Shown one piece after another: positions 1 through 7,210 of a stretch of 50,681 nucleotides of DNA; the stretch's first letter is position 1, and each line of letters begins with the position of its first letter. The position numbers and the translations under genes were made by a program. The notes under the pieces were generated by a model. The model made no database searches and was not told the DNA's origin. It saw nothing but the letters and a program-made list of their open reading frames with translations. Source of the DNA: Muribaculaceae bacterium Zag1 (GTDB lineage: Bacteria; Bacteroidota; Bacteroidia; Bacteroidales; Muribaculaceae); contig NWBJ01000034.1 of the NCBI GenBank assembly GCA_002633115.1, positions 98,211 through 148,891 on the forward strand, read 5' to 3'.

Positions 1-151
1 ACAGGGGACAGGTCAGCGTGGGACTGAATTTTATCCTAAATTGTAGAAGGAATTTCATATTATGTGATGCAAAGATTAGGTGTCAGAGGCCAAAGGCAGG
101 TTGGATGTTGGCAAATTAACTGGGAATGGCTTAGAATTCAAGAATAAAAAA

Positions 152-179
152 CAGCCGATGATATCGGCATCCTCGGCTG
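152..179 (-). terminator. Rho-independent-type hairpin behind the truncated tail gene
   Basis: Arms CAGCCGA (152-158) and TCGGCTG (173-179) pair; an inner alternative GCCGAT/ATCGGC also forms. Read on the minus strand the hairpin is followed by a run of T (complement of the A-run at 146-151). It lies 23 bp past the stop of the remnant at 202-420, so it looks like that gene's old terminator, now serving the BspA-like gene. Bases 1-151 hold nothing I recognise. Confidence 0.6.
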
Positions 180-201
180 GTGGGTATAGGGTGATGATAG
201 T

Positions 202-420
202 TTATCTTATAAGGGTTTTCTTGCCATTGATGATATAGAGACCGGGTGCAAGGGTGCTGATATCCTTGCATGGTATCATCTGGCCATTGATGCGATAGAC
301 TTTGAGTTCGCCATTCTCATCAGCGAATATTGAATTTACACAAGCGAGAACGTTGAAAGTCTTTGATACTGGCTCGGCAGCTTCAAATCCAAGTACACCG
401 TCAGGTGTGTATCCGTCTTG
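202..420 (-). pseudogene. C-terminal remnant of a secreted protein (sorting tail only)
   Basis: About 73 codons remain, ending GLYIINGKKTLIR then TAA. There is no start: an in-frame TAA at 421-423 and TAG at 427-429 close the frame upstream. The peptide contains LKVYRINGQMI and the ending above, the layout of Bacteroidales C-terminal sorting tails (Y-x-x-x-G, then G-x-Y-I-x-N-G-x-K). The gene just upstream (433-2301) ends with its own tail of this type in the same frame, so two tails stand in tandem. I infer that recombination between tail-encoding sequences, or a deletion, removed the body of an older gene and left its 3' end and terminator. An assembly or frameshift artefact is less likely because both tails are complete. 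Confidence 0.65.
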
Positions 421-432
421 TTAGTGCTATCG

Positions 433-2301
433 TTATTTGATTATAACCTTTTGGGCTTTAGATCCTGTAACTTTTATGCAAATGGTGCCTACCTGAGGAT
501 TCATAACTTCTGTGCCTTGAAGGTTGAAGTAACGGTTTTCTTCATTTTCATCCATAGTTATCCCAGCTATGCTCAAGGTCTCAATGTACAAGAATTCTTT
601 CCATCCATTAGCCTTTTTATAAAGATCTAAGGAATTAGCGGGTACATGTAGCACACAACTCCATTTATCTATGCTTGACAAGGCATAAGATTCACAGGTA
701 GGAGGAGTGGGATTAAATGAATACAAATCTTTTAAATTGGAACAATTTGAAAAAGCATATTCTCCAATAGAGGATACAGACTGCCCTATTTCAACAGTAG
801 CAAGTTTGGTGTCATTAGCAAAAGCGTATTTCCCTATAGATGCTACATTGTCACCTATAGCGCATGCAGTTAGAGAATTACAACTTTCAAAAGCATAAGA
901 CCCTATATTTCCCCTATTATCCACAATTATAGACTCGAGGTTTGTACAGTTTTGTGCGAAATTGTCTCCTACTGAAGCATTGGTCTTATCTATATGGATG
1001 GTTTTGATATTGGGGTTGTTGTATAGAGTATACGGAGCTAGTTCTGTTATTGTAAAATCTATTTCTCGGTATGAGGATTCAGTGGGGATGTATATATTCT
1101 CAATTTGAGGAGTATAATAGCAATCGAGAGCCAGGCAGGTTCTATCTCCTAAGGACAGGGGTACATATATCACTCCGCCATTATCATAATAAGATGCAAT
1201 GTTTTCCAAAATTCGAATATCGCCCAATTTAGATGAGTAGGTTTCGTAACTATTATTAGGCACATAAGTAATGTTGTCCTTTAGTGTGTATTGAACGCTA
1301 AAATTCTTAATGCCCGTAGGTGGAGTGCTTGGGAGGAGAAGTAGTTTTCGCATAGAGTCTCCACCTATATCTCCAGTTGTTGTGACATTAGCGCCCATTA
1401 TGAGGGAAGAAAGATTGGTTCCATTACACTGAACCTTCACTGATTCTGCAGTCTCGCCCAAAATCAATTGGCGTAGAGAATTTGTTAAAATGTATGTTGT
1501 TGAGGAAAGTTCTGTGCAATTGATGGTTACGGTTTGCAGTTTCTCTGTGTCTTTAAAGGTGTCAGAGGAGGACGAAGTACCCCCTATTTTATAACATTTT
1601 TTCGGGAAGGTCAGAGAGGCCAAATTCCGATTACCATAGAATGCTCCCTCTACAATTATATAATCATAGGAATAGCCTGGCCATTCCTGCCCCACTTCAT
1701 ACTCTTCTCCCTCTTTGTTTGGAGGATAGAAATATAAATATCTATCAGTTAGATTTGTTTTCTTGAATAGTATTCCATCCTGTGTAAAATAATCACTGGT
1801 AAGAGATGAGGTCTTTTCTATCCTTCCTAAATTTGTACAACCCTTGAAAACCTGGTCTCCTAAAGTTTTAAGGTTCTTTGGAAGAGAGATTGTGGTCAAA
1901 GAACTGCAGTTCTGAAAAGCAGAGTAACCTATGGACTCTATTTCATCCGGCAACGATATGGAAGTAAGATTTGTGCAGCCTGAGAAAACTGAGTTCCCAA
2001 CGCTAGTGAGAGTGGATGGTAAGGAGATACTAGTCAATAGAGTACAATCCTTAAAGGAACTGGTTTGGAGACCAGTTACAGTCAATGACTTCCCTAAATT
2101 AGTGCAAAAGACCGAAGAAGGGATCGACAGATAACCAGAAGTGGTGGTTGGGACTTTATTCACCTTGCATGTGGTAGCAGTAGAGCTGGTGTACTCATAA
2201 GTTATGCCATCTACTTTAAATGTTAGAGCGGCAAAACTTTTTACACCCATTCCAAGAATAAGAAGGAACAGGAGTGTGTGGAGGTAGATCTTTCTGTTCA
2301 T
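433..2301 (-). CDS. BspA-like leucine-rich repeat (LRR_5) surface protein
   Basis: Predicted secreted protein of 622 residues. The start at 2301 (MNRKIYLHTLL) is preferred over an open frame reaching 2436 because it begins a classic signal peptide: a hydrophobic stretch LLFLLILGMGV, then cleavage near SFA-A. From about residue 75 it carries repeats of roughly 23 residues with the pattern C-x-x-L-x-x-I-x-L-P ... I-G-x-x-A-F, typical of the BspA/LRR_5 family, which mediates adhesion or host-protein binding; a second block of the same repeats lies near the C-terminus. It ends with a sorting-tail-like segment (YFNLQGTEV ... KVIIK). Base composition is clearly more AT-rich than the downstream genes, consistent with recent acquisition or a variable surface locus. 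Its ligand cannot be told from sequence. Confidence 0.85.
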   Translation of the reverse strand: MNRKIYLHTLLFLLILGMGVKSFAALTFKVDGITYEYTSSTATTCKVNKVPTTTSGYLSIPSSVFCTNLGKSLTVTGLQTSSFKDCTLLTSISLPSTLTSVGNSVFSGCTNLTSISLPDEIESIGYSAFQNCSSLTTISLPKNLKTLGDQVFKGCTNLGRIEKTSSLTSDYFTQDGILFKKTNLTDRYLYFYPPNKEGEEYEVGQEWPGYSYDYIIVEGAFYGNRNLASLTFPKKCYKIGGTSSSSDTFKDTEKLQTVTINCTELSSTTYILTNSLRQLILGETAESVKVQCNGTNLSSLIMGANVTTTGDIGGDSMRKLLLLPSTPPTGIKNFSVQYTLKDNITYVPNNSYETYSSKLGDIRILENIASYYDNGGVIYVPLSLGDRTCLALDCYYTPQIENIYIPTESSYREIDFTITELAPYTLYNNPNIKTIHIDKTNASVGDNFAQNCTNLESIIVDNRGNIGSYAFESCNSLTACAIGDNVASIGKYAFANDTKLATVEIGQSVSSIGEYAFSNCSNLKDLYSFNPTPPTCESYALSSIDKWSCVLHVPANSLDLYKKANGWKEFLYIETLSIAGITMDENEENRYFNLQGTEVMNPQVGTICIKVTGSKAQKVIIK

Positions 2302-2361
2302 TGCGTCTTTATGCAAAGCGGCCCTCTCTGCTTTAAACAATAAGACAAAAGAAATGCGTGG

Positions 2362-2519
2362 ACCGCTATGCCACGCCTTCTTCAGAGGCCCTGAGATTGC
2401 CTTCGTATACAGATGTGGGTATAGAAGCCCACGCATAGCCGGGTATGCGTGGATTCTACTATGCTTGTCCTTGTATACGATAGAAATTTCTCAGGTTTCT
2501 GAAGACAAGATAAGCATAG
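2362..2519. repeat. Long imperfect inverted repeat
   Basis: The centre is a perfect 9-bp stem, CCACGCATA (2429-2437) with TATGCGTGG (2444-2452), loop GCCGGG. Pairing continues outward with small bulges through AGAA/TTCT, CGTATACA/TGTATACG, CCTGAGA/TCTCAGG, TCTTCAGA/TCTGAAGA and CTATGC/GCATAG, giving arms of roughly 75-80 nt. It lies in the presumed leader of the BspA-like gene. It could be a non-autonomous mobile element (MITE-like), a decayed transposon end pair or a structured RNA. Confidence 0.6.
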
Positions 2520-2540
2520 ACGCTTTTCTTAATATGTATG

Positions 2541-2577
2541 TTAGATGGCCTCTGCCATCTAATGTTAGCAACGCTAA
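2541..2577. repeat. Two consecutive short hairpins
   Basis: TTAGATGGC (2541-2549) pairs with GCCATCTAA (2554-2562), loop CTCT; then TTAGC (2565-2569) pairs with GCTAA (2573-2577). They follow the long inverted repeat directly and may be part of the same element. No T-run follows on either strand, so they are not typical terminators. Confidence 0.5.
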
Positions 2578-2613
2578 GATAACTCCTACGCTATCTGCAT
2601 TGTGAAATCAAGG

Positions 2614-2621
2614 CAAAGTTA
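2614..2621 (-). promoter_or_regulatory. Possible -7 box (TAACTTTG) for the BspA-like gene
   Basis: The complement of 2614-2621 reads TAACTTTG, matching the Bacteroides consensus TAnnTTTG. It is about 310 bp ahead of the start at 2301, so the leader would include the long inverted repeat. No -33 TTTG at the usual distance was found, so the assignment is tentative. Confidence 0.35.
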
Positions 2622-2733
2622 AGAATTTTTTAGGGATTAAACTATATTTATCTCTCTTTTTAACACAATTATATTAAAAAGAAGTTCAAAATTTTACATT
2701 TGGGACTGAGTGGAATGGCATTTTAGCTCTTGA

Positions 2734-2840
2734 GGGCCGTGCTTACGCACTCATAGAGATGGGGGAGAAGGGATGGATACCCCACATTCCGTGCTACGCA
2801 CTGCATGTGGGGTTAATAGACAAGAGACGTGCTACGCACT
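2734..2840. repeat. REP-like GTGC-TAC-GCAC palindromes (three copies)
   Basis: Copies lie at 2734-2751 (GGGCCGTGCTTACGCACT), 2789-2802 (CCGTGCTACGCACT) and 2827-2840 (ACGTGCTACGCACT). The second sits inside a longer hairpin whose outer arms are CCCCACAT (2780-2787) and ATGTGGGG (2805-2812). A fourth copy is at 5616-5632. Shared bases extend beyond the palindrome (GGGCC before, T after), which argues for a repeat family rather than chance. Confidence 0.6.
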
Positions 2841-2856
2841 AGCCATCCGGATGGGA

Positions 2857-4374
2857 TTAGCCCAGGGATTTGTGGAGGTAGGGGAGAGGGGGGAGGTCGG
2901 AGGGGTAGTGGGAGACGATGATGAGGGTGTGGGAGGGATGGACCGAGCCTGGGATAGGGGATAGGTAGGGCTGGGAGGCTGAGGAATCGGTGGAAGAGGG
3001 ATAGGGTTGGTTGGTGGCGTAGCGGTGGATGAGGGTGCGGGCGAGGAGGGTGTTGGGGGCGTCGAGGGCATGGAAGGGCTCGTCGAGGATCATCAGGCGG
3101 GGCTGCTTGATGAAGGCGCGGGCGAGGAGGACCATCTGGCGTTCGCCAGATGAGAGGGTGCCGAGGGTGCGGTCGGCGAGGTGGGCGATGCCCATGAGGT
3201 CGAGCCAGCGGCGAGCCTCGGCCAGTTGGTCGGGGGTGACGGGCTGGAAGAGGGTATCCGTGAGACCTTGGGCCACGATGCGTTCGACGGTGCCAGTGGG
3301 ACGGAAATGGAGGGTGGATTCGGGCGAGATGTATGAGATCTGGCGCTTGATGTCCCAGATGGATTCGCCACTGCCGCGCTTGCGACCGAATAGCTCGATA
3401 TTGTTGCTGTAAGCTTGGGGATTGTCGGCATTGATGAGACTGAGCAGGGTGGATTTGCCGCTGCCGTTGGGGCCGGATAGCCACCAACATTCGCCCTCGC
3501 GGATATGCCAGTCGAGATGCTGGAGGATGGGGCGCACTCCGAATCTGACCGTGCAATCCCGCATTCGCAAAATATCGCTGCGCGAATACGGCTGCGCCGA
3601 ATATTCGGCCAAGGCCGAGATATCGCTACGCGAGATACCATCCGGATTGGGTTGATGAGAATTGCTGGGGAGGGAGGCTGTGGAGCCGGATGGTATCTCG
3701 CGTGGCGAATATTCGCGCAGCGATATCTCGGCTTCGCCGATATTGCCATCGGCCATCTTTATGATGGTCGATGGCATATTGGGTATGTCGCGGGGATTGG
3801 AGATGAGGAGCATGACGGAGAGGCCGTGGGCGACGAGCTGGGCGATGGCTTGGTTGAGGACATCGCGCGAGGGAGCATCGAGGCCGATATAGGGGTTGTC
3901 GAGGATGAGCAGGTCGACATCGGAGAGCAGGGTGTTGGCGATGAGGAATTTGCGCAATTGGCCAGAGGAGAGGAAGTTGATCCTGTGGGCCTCCAAGCCA
4001 CGGATGCCGAGCATCTCGGCGAGCTCAGGCCAACGGGGATGGTTCATGCGCTGACCGAGTACCTCGGCCACGGTGGGCACTGAGTCGTTCATCGTGGATT
4101 CGTAGCGCTGCTGGTAGTATGTGACAGAATCGCCAGCGAGCGAGTGTATATCGCTGAACTCAATCTTCTTGATTCTTGGTTTTTGGCCGGTGGTGGATTC
4201 GATGCGGTTGGTGCGGAAGTTCCAGCCACGCTCGATGATGCCTCCAAGGGTGGACTTGCCACTGCCGTTGGGGCCAATCACCACAGTGAGGCCAACGGAG
4301 ATATGGAGATGGTGTGGGTTGGAGAGGGATACGTCACCGGTGAAATATAGTTTGTCACTAAGTACTCGAATCAT
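2857..4374 (-). CDS. Tandem ABC ATPase, ModF/PhrA-like
   Basis: A soluble 505-residue protein with two fused ABC ATPase domains and no membrane part. Domain 1: Walker A GPNGSGKST (34-42), signature LSSGQ (135-139), Walker B LLILDN (155-160). The usual catalytic Glu is Asn160, and the switch His position is Asn193 (ISNPRDIP), so this site is probably degenerate. Domain 2: Walker A (301-309), signature LSSGE (407-411), Walker B with Glu432 and switch His489, so it looks competent. ModF-type proteins of this layout are tied to molybdate regulation or repair in other bacteria; no molybdate gene is nearby, so the role is open. Residues 211-270 are a linker encoded by a large DNA palindrome (separate entry), and a second Ser/Pro-rich insertion precedes the last strand (about 455-481). 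The C-terminus stops soon after the switch region, next to REP-like repeats. Confidence 0.8.
   Translation of the reverse strand: MIRVLSDKLYFTGDVSLSNPHHLHISVGLTVVIGPNGSGKSTLGGIIERGWNFRTNRIESTTGQKPRIKKIEFSDIHSLAGDSVTYYQQRYESTMNDSVPTVAEVLGQRMNHPRWPELAEMLGIRGLEAHRINFLSSGQLRKFLIANTLLSDVDLLILDNPYIGLDAPSRDVLNQAIAQLVAHGLSVMLLISNPRDIPNMPSTIIKMADGNIGEAEISLREYSPREIPSGSTASLPSNSHQPNPDGISRSDISALAEYSAQPYSRSDILRMRDCTVRFGVRPILQHLDWHIREGECWWLSGPNGSGKSTLLSLINADNPQAYSNNIELFGRKRGSGESIWDIKRQISYISPESTLHFRPTGTVERIVAQGLTDTLFQPVTPDQLAEARRWLDLMGIAHLADRTLGTLSSGERQMVLLARAFIKQPRLMILDEPFHALDAPNTLLARTLIHRYATNQPYPSSTDSSASQPYLSPIPGSVHPSHTLIIVSHYPSDLPPLPYLHKSLG
3571..3740. repeat. Palindromic element inside the ABC ATPase gene
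   Basis: Left arm 3613-3645 and right arm 3686-3732 are inverted copies: both contain GGCCGAGATATCGCT or its near-identical partner, and the block CGAGATACCATCCGG. The right arm has an extra 15-bp palindromic piece (ATATTCGC type). Further copies of the motif (CGCTGCGCG, GGCTGCGCC, AATATTCGG) fill 3571-3610. The reading frame stays open: on the minus strand it encodes linker residues of about 211-268 with recurring peptides such as AEISLREYS and SRSDISALAEYS. It lies exactly between the two ATPase domains, a position tolerant of insertion. Confidence 0.75.
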
Positions 4375-4378
4375 ATTA

Positions 4379-4430
4379 AAACCACAGATTACTTTCTAAA
4401 AACCACAGATTACACGGATTACACGGATTG
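4379..4430. repeat. ACCACAGATT dispersed repeat, two copies
   Basis: Copies of AAACCACAGATT begin at 4379 and 4400, the second followed by two ACACGGATT units. The same family occurs at 14056-14157 (as an inverted pair) and 20959-20990. It sits upstream of the ABC ATPase start and downstream of the PAP2 gene. Confidence 0.6.
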
Positions 4431-4474
4431 ATGAGGGCGATTGATACTGGAGCGACCGGGGTGGCTTGCCACCT

Positions 4475-5569
4475 TTAGAGGAAGACGCGGGTGACGAAGG
4501 AGAAGCCAAATTCGAAGTAGACTACGTTGTCGTCGAGATTGAGGGGGCGGAATCTATAAAAATTTATGTTGAGAGCCGGACCAATCGCGAGGCGGTCAGA
4601 GCAATATAGGCCGAATTCCCATTTGGTCATCACCTTGTAGGTCCATTTATTGCCGGGGAGGTCATAAAATAAATGGCTTGCTCCAATGCCTATGCCCGCC
4701 GAACCATAAGAGGGGCGCTTGGGTCCTCGGTAAATCAGATTGTAAGATAGCATGGCTCCCAAGTCAAGCCGAGTAAGGGGGCAGAGGTAATTTTCTCCAT
4801 AAGCGGTGAAGAGTTGGTAAGTAGTGATTCCCAGCATTGGGTCGATTGAAAAATAATTTTTTTGTTCGTTCTGGATTGGGATGCTGGCCGTGACGTAGGT
4901 GCCGTAGCCAAACATTTTCTCACGCACTAAGGGATAAAACTTGCCATCTATTATCGCTCCCTCATCGGGGGTGCAATAGGAGAAGTCTTCGGCTATCATC
5001 CCTTCGTTGGCAAAAGCTATCAGGGTGCTTACAGAGATAGAAAACCCCTCGTGAGGATGAATAGCAGAAGCCGGCGGGAAACGCTTTGGGCCGGGAAAGA
5101 CGAGACCTCCGAGCACTTGGCCGACAGTTGCGGCCGAGGCGCCGATGACCGACCCAACGAATACGTCGCTGCAGAAATGCTGGCGAGCCATCATGCGCTG
5201 TTCGCTGATTATTGACGCTCCGAGTTGGCAGGCTGAGGCCCAGAGAGGATTGTAGCTGTATAGTTGGCAAGCGGCGCGAGTGCCAAGATTCCAGGCCCAG
5301 GCGGCGTGGCGAGATGGCATGGAGTTGTAGTTACTGCCATCGGGGCGGAGTTTGTGGACGTTGTGTTTGATGAGTTGGACCGTGCCGGTGTTGAGGCCGA
5401 GAGAAATAAGGTTGGAGGCAATCATGCGTTTTTTGTCGAGCTTTGGCCGTACCCATACGGTATCGGGTGGCGCGAGCGAGTCGGGCACCTCGGTGGCCGA
5501 GGCGGAGATGACCGCAAGCACATAAGCAAGCATAAGGACATAAGGGCGTATGGAACAATTAAATTTCAT
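4475..5569 (-). CDS. PAP2-family phosphatase, exported
   Basis: Member of the type 2 phosphatidic acid phosphatase / acid phosphatase superfamily. The three active-site motifs are visible: KHNVHKLRP (K-x6-R-P), PSRHA (usually PSGH; here Arg replaces Gly) and RMMARQHFCSD (the R-x5-H-x3-D signature). The N-terminus from the ATG at 5569 (MKFNCSIRPYVLMLAYVLA) is a signal peptide, which is why this start is preferred to the open frame reaching 5608. The second half, rich in aromatic beta-strand-like segments and ending in F (FGFSFVTRVFL), resembles an outer-membrane beta-barrel, so the protein may be a PAP2 domain joined to an OM barrel, as in some Bacteroidota lipid A phosphatases. The substrate is not certain; lipid A or undecaprenyl pyrophosphate are plausible. 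Confidence 0.8.
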   Translation of the reverse strand: MKFNCSIRPYVLMLAYVLAVISASATEVPDSLAPPDTVWVRPKLDKKRMIASNLISLGLNTGTVQLIKHNVHKLRPDGSNYNSMPSRHAAWAWNLGTRAACQLYSYNPLWASACQLGASIISEQRMMARQHFCSDVFVGSVIGASAATVGQVLGGLVFPGPKRFPPASAIHPHEGFSISVSTLIAFANEGMIAEDFSYCTPDEGAIIDGKFYPLVREKMFGYGTYVTASIPIQNEQKNYFSIDPMLGITTYQLFTAYGENYLCPLTRLDLGAMLSYNLIYRGPKRPSYGSAGIGIGASHLFYDLPGNKWTYKVMTKWEFGLYCSDRLAIGPALNINFYRFRPLNLDDNVVYFEFGFSFVTRVFL

Positions 5570-5615
5570 AAAGGTAATGGGCATATCTGGATGGTGAGTG
5601 TGCAGCACGACTTCA

Positions 5616-5632
5616 GGGCCGTGCTACGCACT
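5616..5632. repeat. REP-like GTGC-TAC-GCAC palindrome, fourth copy
   Basis: GGGCCGTGCTACGCACT matches the copy at 2734-2751 except for one extra T there. It lies 47 bp upstream of the PAP2 start. The rest of this gap (5660-5718) has short direct repeats: CTTATGTTTAGG is present twice next to the end of the helicase gene. Confidence 0.55.
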
Positions 5633-5718
5633 GAAAAATGCATTATTGTTTAAATTTAATCTGACCATTTACTTATGTGCTTACGTTAAGTTTACGTGCT
5701 TATGTTTAGGGCTTATGT

Positions 5719-7107
5719 TTAGGAGTTGAAGCCGAGGATGTAGAGGCTCTGGCGAGCGCGGCTGACGGCAGTGTAGAGCCAGCGGTAGAATTCGAGGCCC
5801 ATAGCATCTGGCGGAATGTAAGCCATATCGACAAACACATTCTTCCACTGCCCGCCCTGCGCCTTGTGGCAAGTGACGGCATAAGCGTATTTGACTTGCA
5901 GCGCATTCCAGTGCGGATTAGTGCGCAGTGCTCGCAATCGGGCATCGGCTGGCACTGAGGCATCAAACAGCTCCGGGTCTTGCATTATCGAGTAGTATAG
6001 CTCAGTCAGGCGCTCATTGCTGACCGCCGCACTCTCAGATGCAAGAGTTTCAAGCATAATCTTGGCTGGAAATACAATCTCGGTGTCGGGAATGCGCAAC
6101 TCCACATCGGCAAACCGGAAACCGTAGCGGTCTTCGGTGCCGACAACCTTCTCCACGCTCACCACATCGCCATTGGCGATAAAGTCAAGCTCCTTGATCT
6201 TAGAGGCCCAGTGGTAGTTGTTTTTCGAGACGATGAGGAGTTCGCCCGGTGCGAGTTCTTCTTCGAGATACAGCACCGAGCCGCGAATCTCGCGGTTGAA
6301 TCCCGCGGCGCGTTGGTTGCTGCGGGTGATGACGATTGATTCCTGGATGCCGCTGTGGTTGTAGGCGTTGTACAGCTCCTCGGGCATATCCTCGCCAGCG
6401 ATCAGCTTGACATCGGGGAATCCTTGTGTGAAAATCTTAGGGGCTGGCAGCGGGTCGGTCTTCATAGCCCGACGCAGCCAAGTGGCATTGTATAGAATGC
6501 CAGAATATGAGGCTTGGCGCGCGGTCTCGGTGAGGGTGGCGCGAGTGACGCGCAAGCCATATTTTTTGAGCGAGTCGACATCCATGGCCGGTGAGAATGG
6601 ACTGCCCACAGGGGGGAGCTGTGCGGTGTCGCCAAGCAGAAGGAGGCGACAGTTGTCTCCAGTGTAGACGTATTGGATTAGGTCCTCAAGCACGCTGGCG
6701 CCAGTTGAGTCTTGGCCAGTGATCATCGAGGCCTCGTCGACTATGAAGATGGTATTCTTCATCTTATTTTCCATCACAGCCCTGACCGTGCTCGACATGT
6801 CGCCGATGCCGGGATGGCGGTAGATTTTGCGATGGATAGTGTAAGCCGGGTGTTGGGCGTAAGCCCCGAAAACCTTGGCAGCCCTGCCGGTTGGGGCGAG
6901 CAGCATGGTGCCGATGCCTTGGGCGGCGAGAGCCTTGACCAGGGCGCCGCAGATCGAGGTTTTGCCGGTGCCGGCGTAGCCGTTGAGCAGGAAAACGCTC
7001 TCTTCCGGGGTTCCGGGCGAGCAAAAGCGAGCCAAAGCCCCAATCACCAGCTCTTGCTGGCGATTGGGGGCGTATGGCAATGCTTGTATGATTTGCTCTG
7101 GTGTCAT
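5719..7107 (-). CDS. RecD-like / UvrD-fold ATP-dependent DNA helicase
   Basis: A 462-residue superfamily 1 helicase of the short RecD/Dda-like type common in Bacteroidota. Walker A is GYAGTGKT (43-50), followed by motif Ia LLAPTGRAAK. Walker B is IFIVDEASM, motif III is LLLLGDTAQLPPVG, and the C-terminal UvrD_C_2 part has AVTCHKAQGGQW and YTAVSRARQSLYIL. These give a nucleic-acid-dependent ATPase/translocase role in DNA repair or replication; without RecB/RecC partners nearby it probably acts alone. The ATG at 7107 is preferred to a TTG four codons upstream. It is followed on the same strand by the PAP2 gene after about 150 bp. Confidence 0.85.
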   Translation of the reverse strand: MTPEQIIQALPYAPNRQQELVIGALARFCSPGTPEESVFLLNGYAGTGKTSICGALVKALAAQGIGTMLLAPTGRAAKVFGAYAQHPAYTIHRKIYRHPGIGDMSSTVRAVMENKMKNTIFIVDEASMITGQDSTGASVLEDLIQYVYTGDNCRLLLLGDTAQLPPVGSPFSPAMDVDSLKKYGLRVTRATLTETARQASYSGILYNATWLRRAMKTDPLPAPKIFTQGFPDVKLIAGEDMPEELYNAYNHSGIQESIVITRSNQRAAGFNREIRGSVLYLEEELAPGELLIVSKNNYHWASKIKELDFIANGDVVSVEKVVGTEDRYGFRFADVELRIPDTEIVFPAKIMLETLASESAAVSNERLTELYYSIMQDPELFDASVPADARLRALRTNPHWNALQVKYAYAVTCHKAQGGQWKNVFVDMAYIPPDAMGLEFYRWLYTAVSRARQSLYILGFNS

Positions 7108-7127
7108 TGAATGAAACAACCCCTACG

Positions 7128-7210
7128 GGGTAGGAGGGTTGACGTAATCGAGGATAGTAATAGGAGCCGTATAGGGGCTTACTTATTACTCATTACTTAT
7201 TACTTATTAC
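7128..7210. repeat. Short hairpin and TTACTTATTA direct repeats
   Basis: CCCCTACGGGG (about 7130-7140) forms a small palindrome with the CTACG core also seen in the REP-like repeats. At 7179-7215 the unit TTACTTATTA or a variant recurs about four times up to the stop of cysS. This is probably slippage-prone spacer between cysS and the helicase gene. Confidence 0.45.

Larger units (their letters stand above)
2302..2856. other. Gene-free stretch filled with palindromes
   Basis: No convincing gene in about 555 bp. In order it holds: a long imperfect inverted repeat (about 2362-2519); three short hairpins (2541-2562, 2565-2577, and GATA/TATC arms around CTCCTACGC at 2578-2595); a possible promoter box for the BspA-like gene (2614-2621); an AT-rich segment (2621-2700); and a set of GTGC-TAC-GCAC palindromes (2734-2840) ending at the stop of the ABC gene. 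The short open frames here are low-complexity and have no family features. Confidence 0.7.

Noticed and set aside
418-630. Short plus-strand open frames across the BspA-like gene
   Set aside because: They are antisense to the repeat region and lack signal, start context or family features.
2813-3556. 247-codon Pro/Arg/His-rich minus-strand open frame overlapping the ABC gene
   Set aside because: It is a shifted frame of the ABC ATPase gene; both ATPase domains are intact in the other frame.
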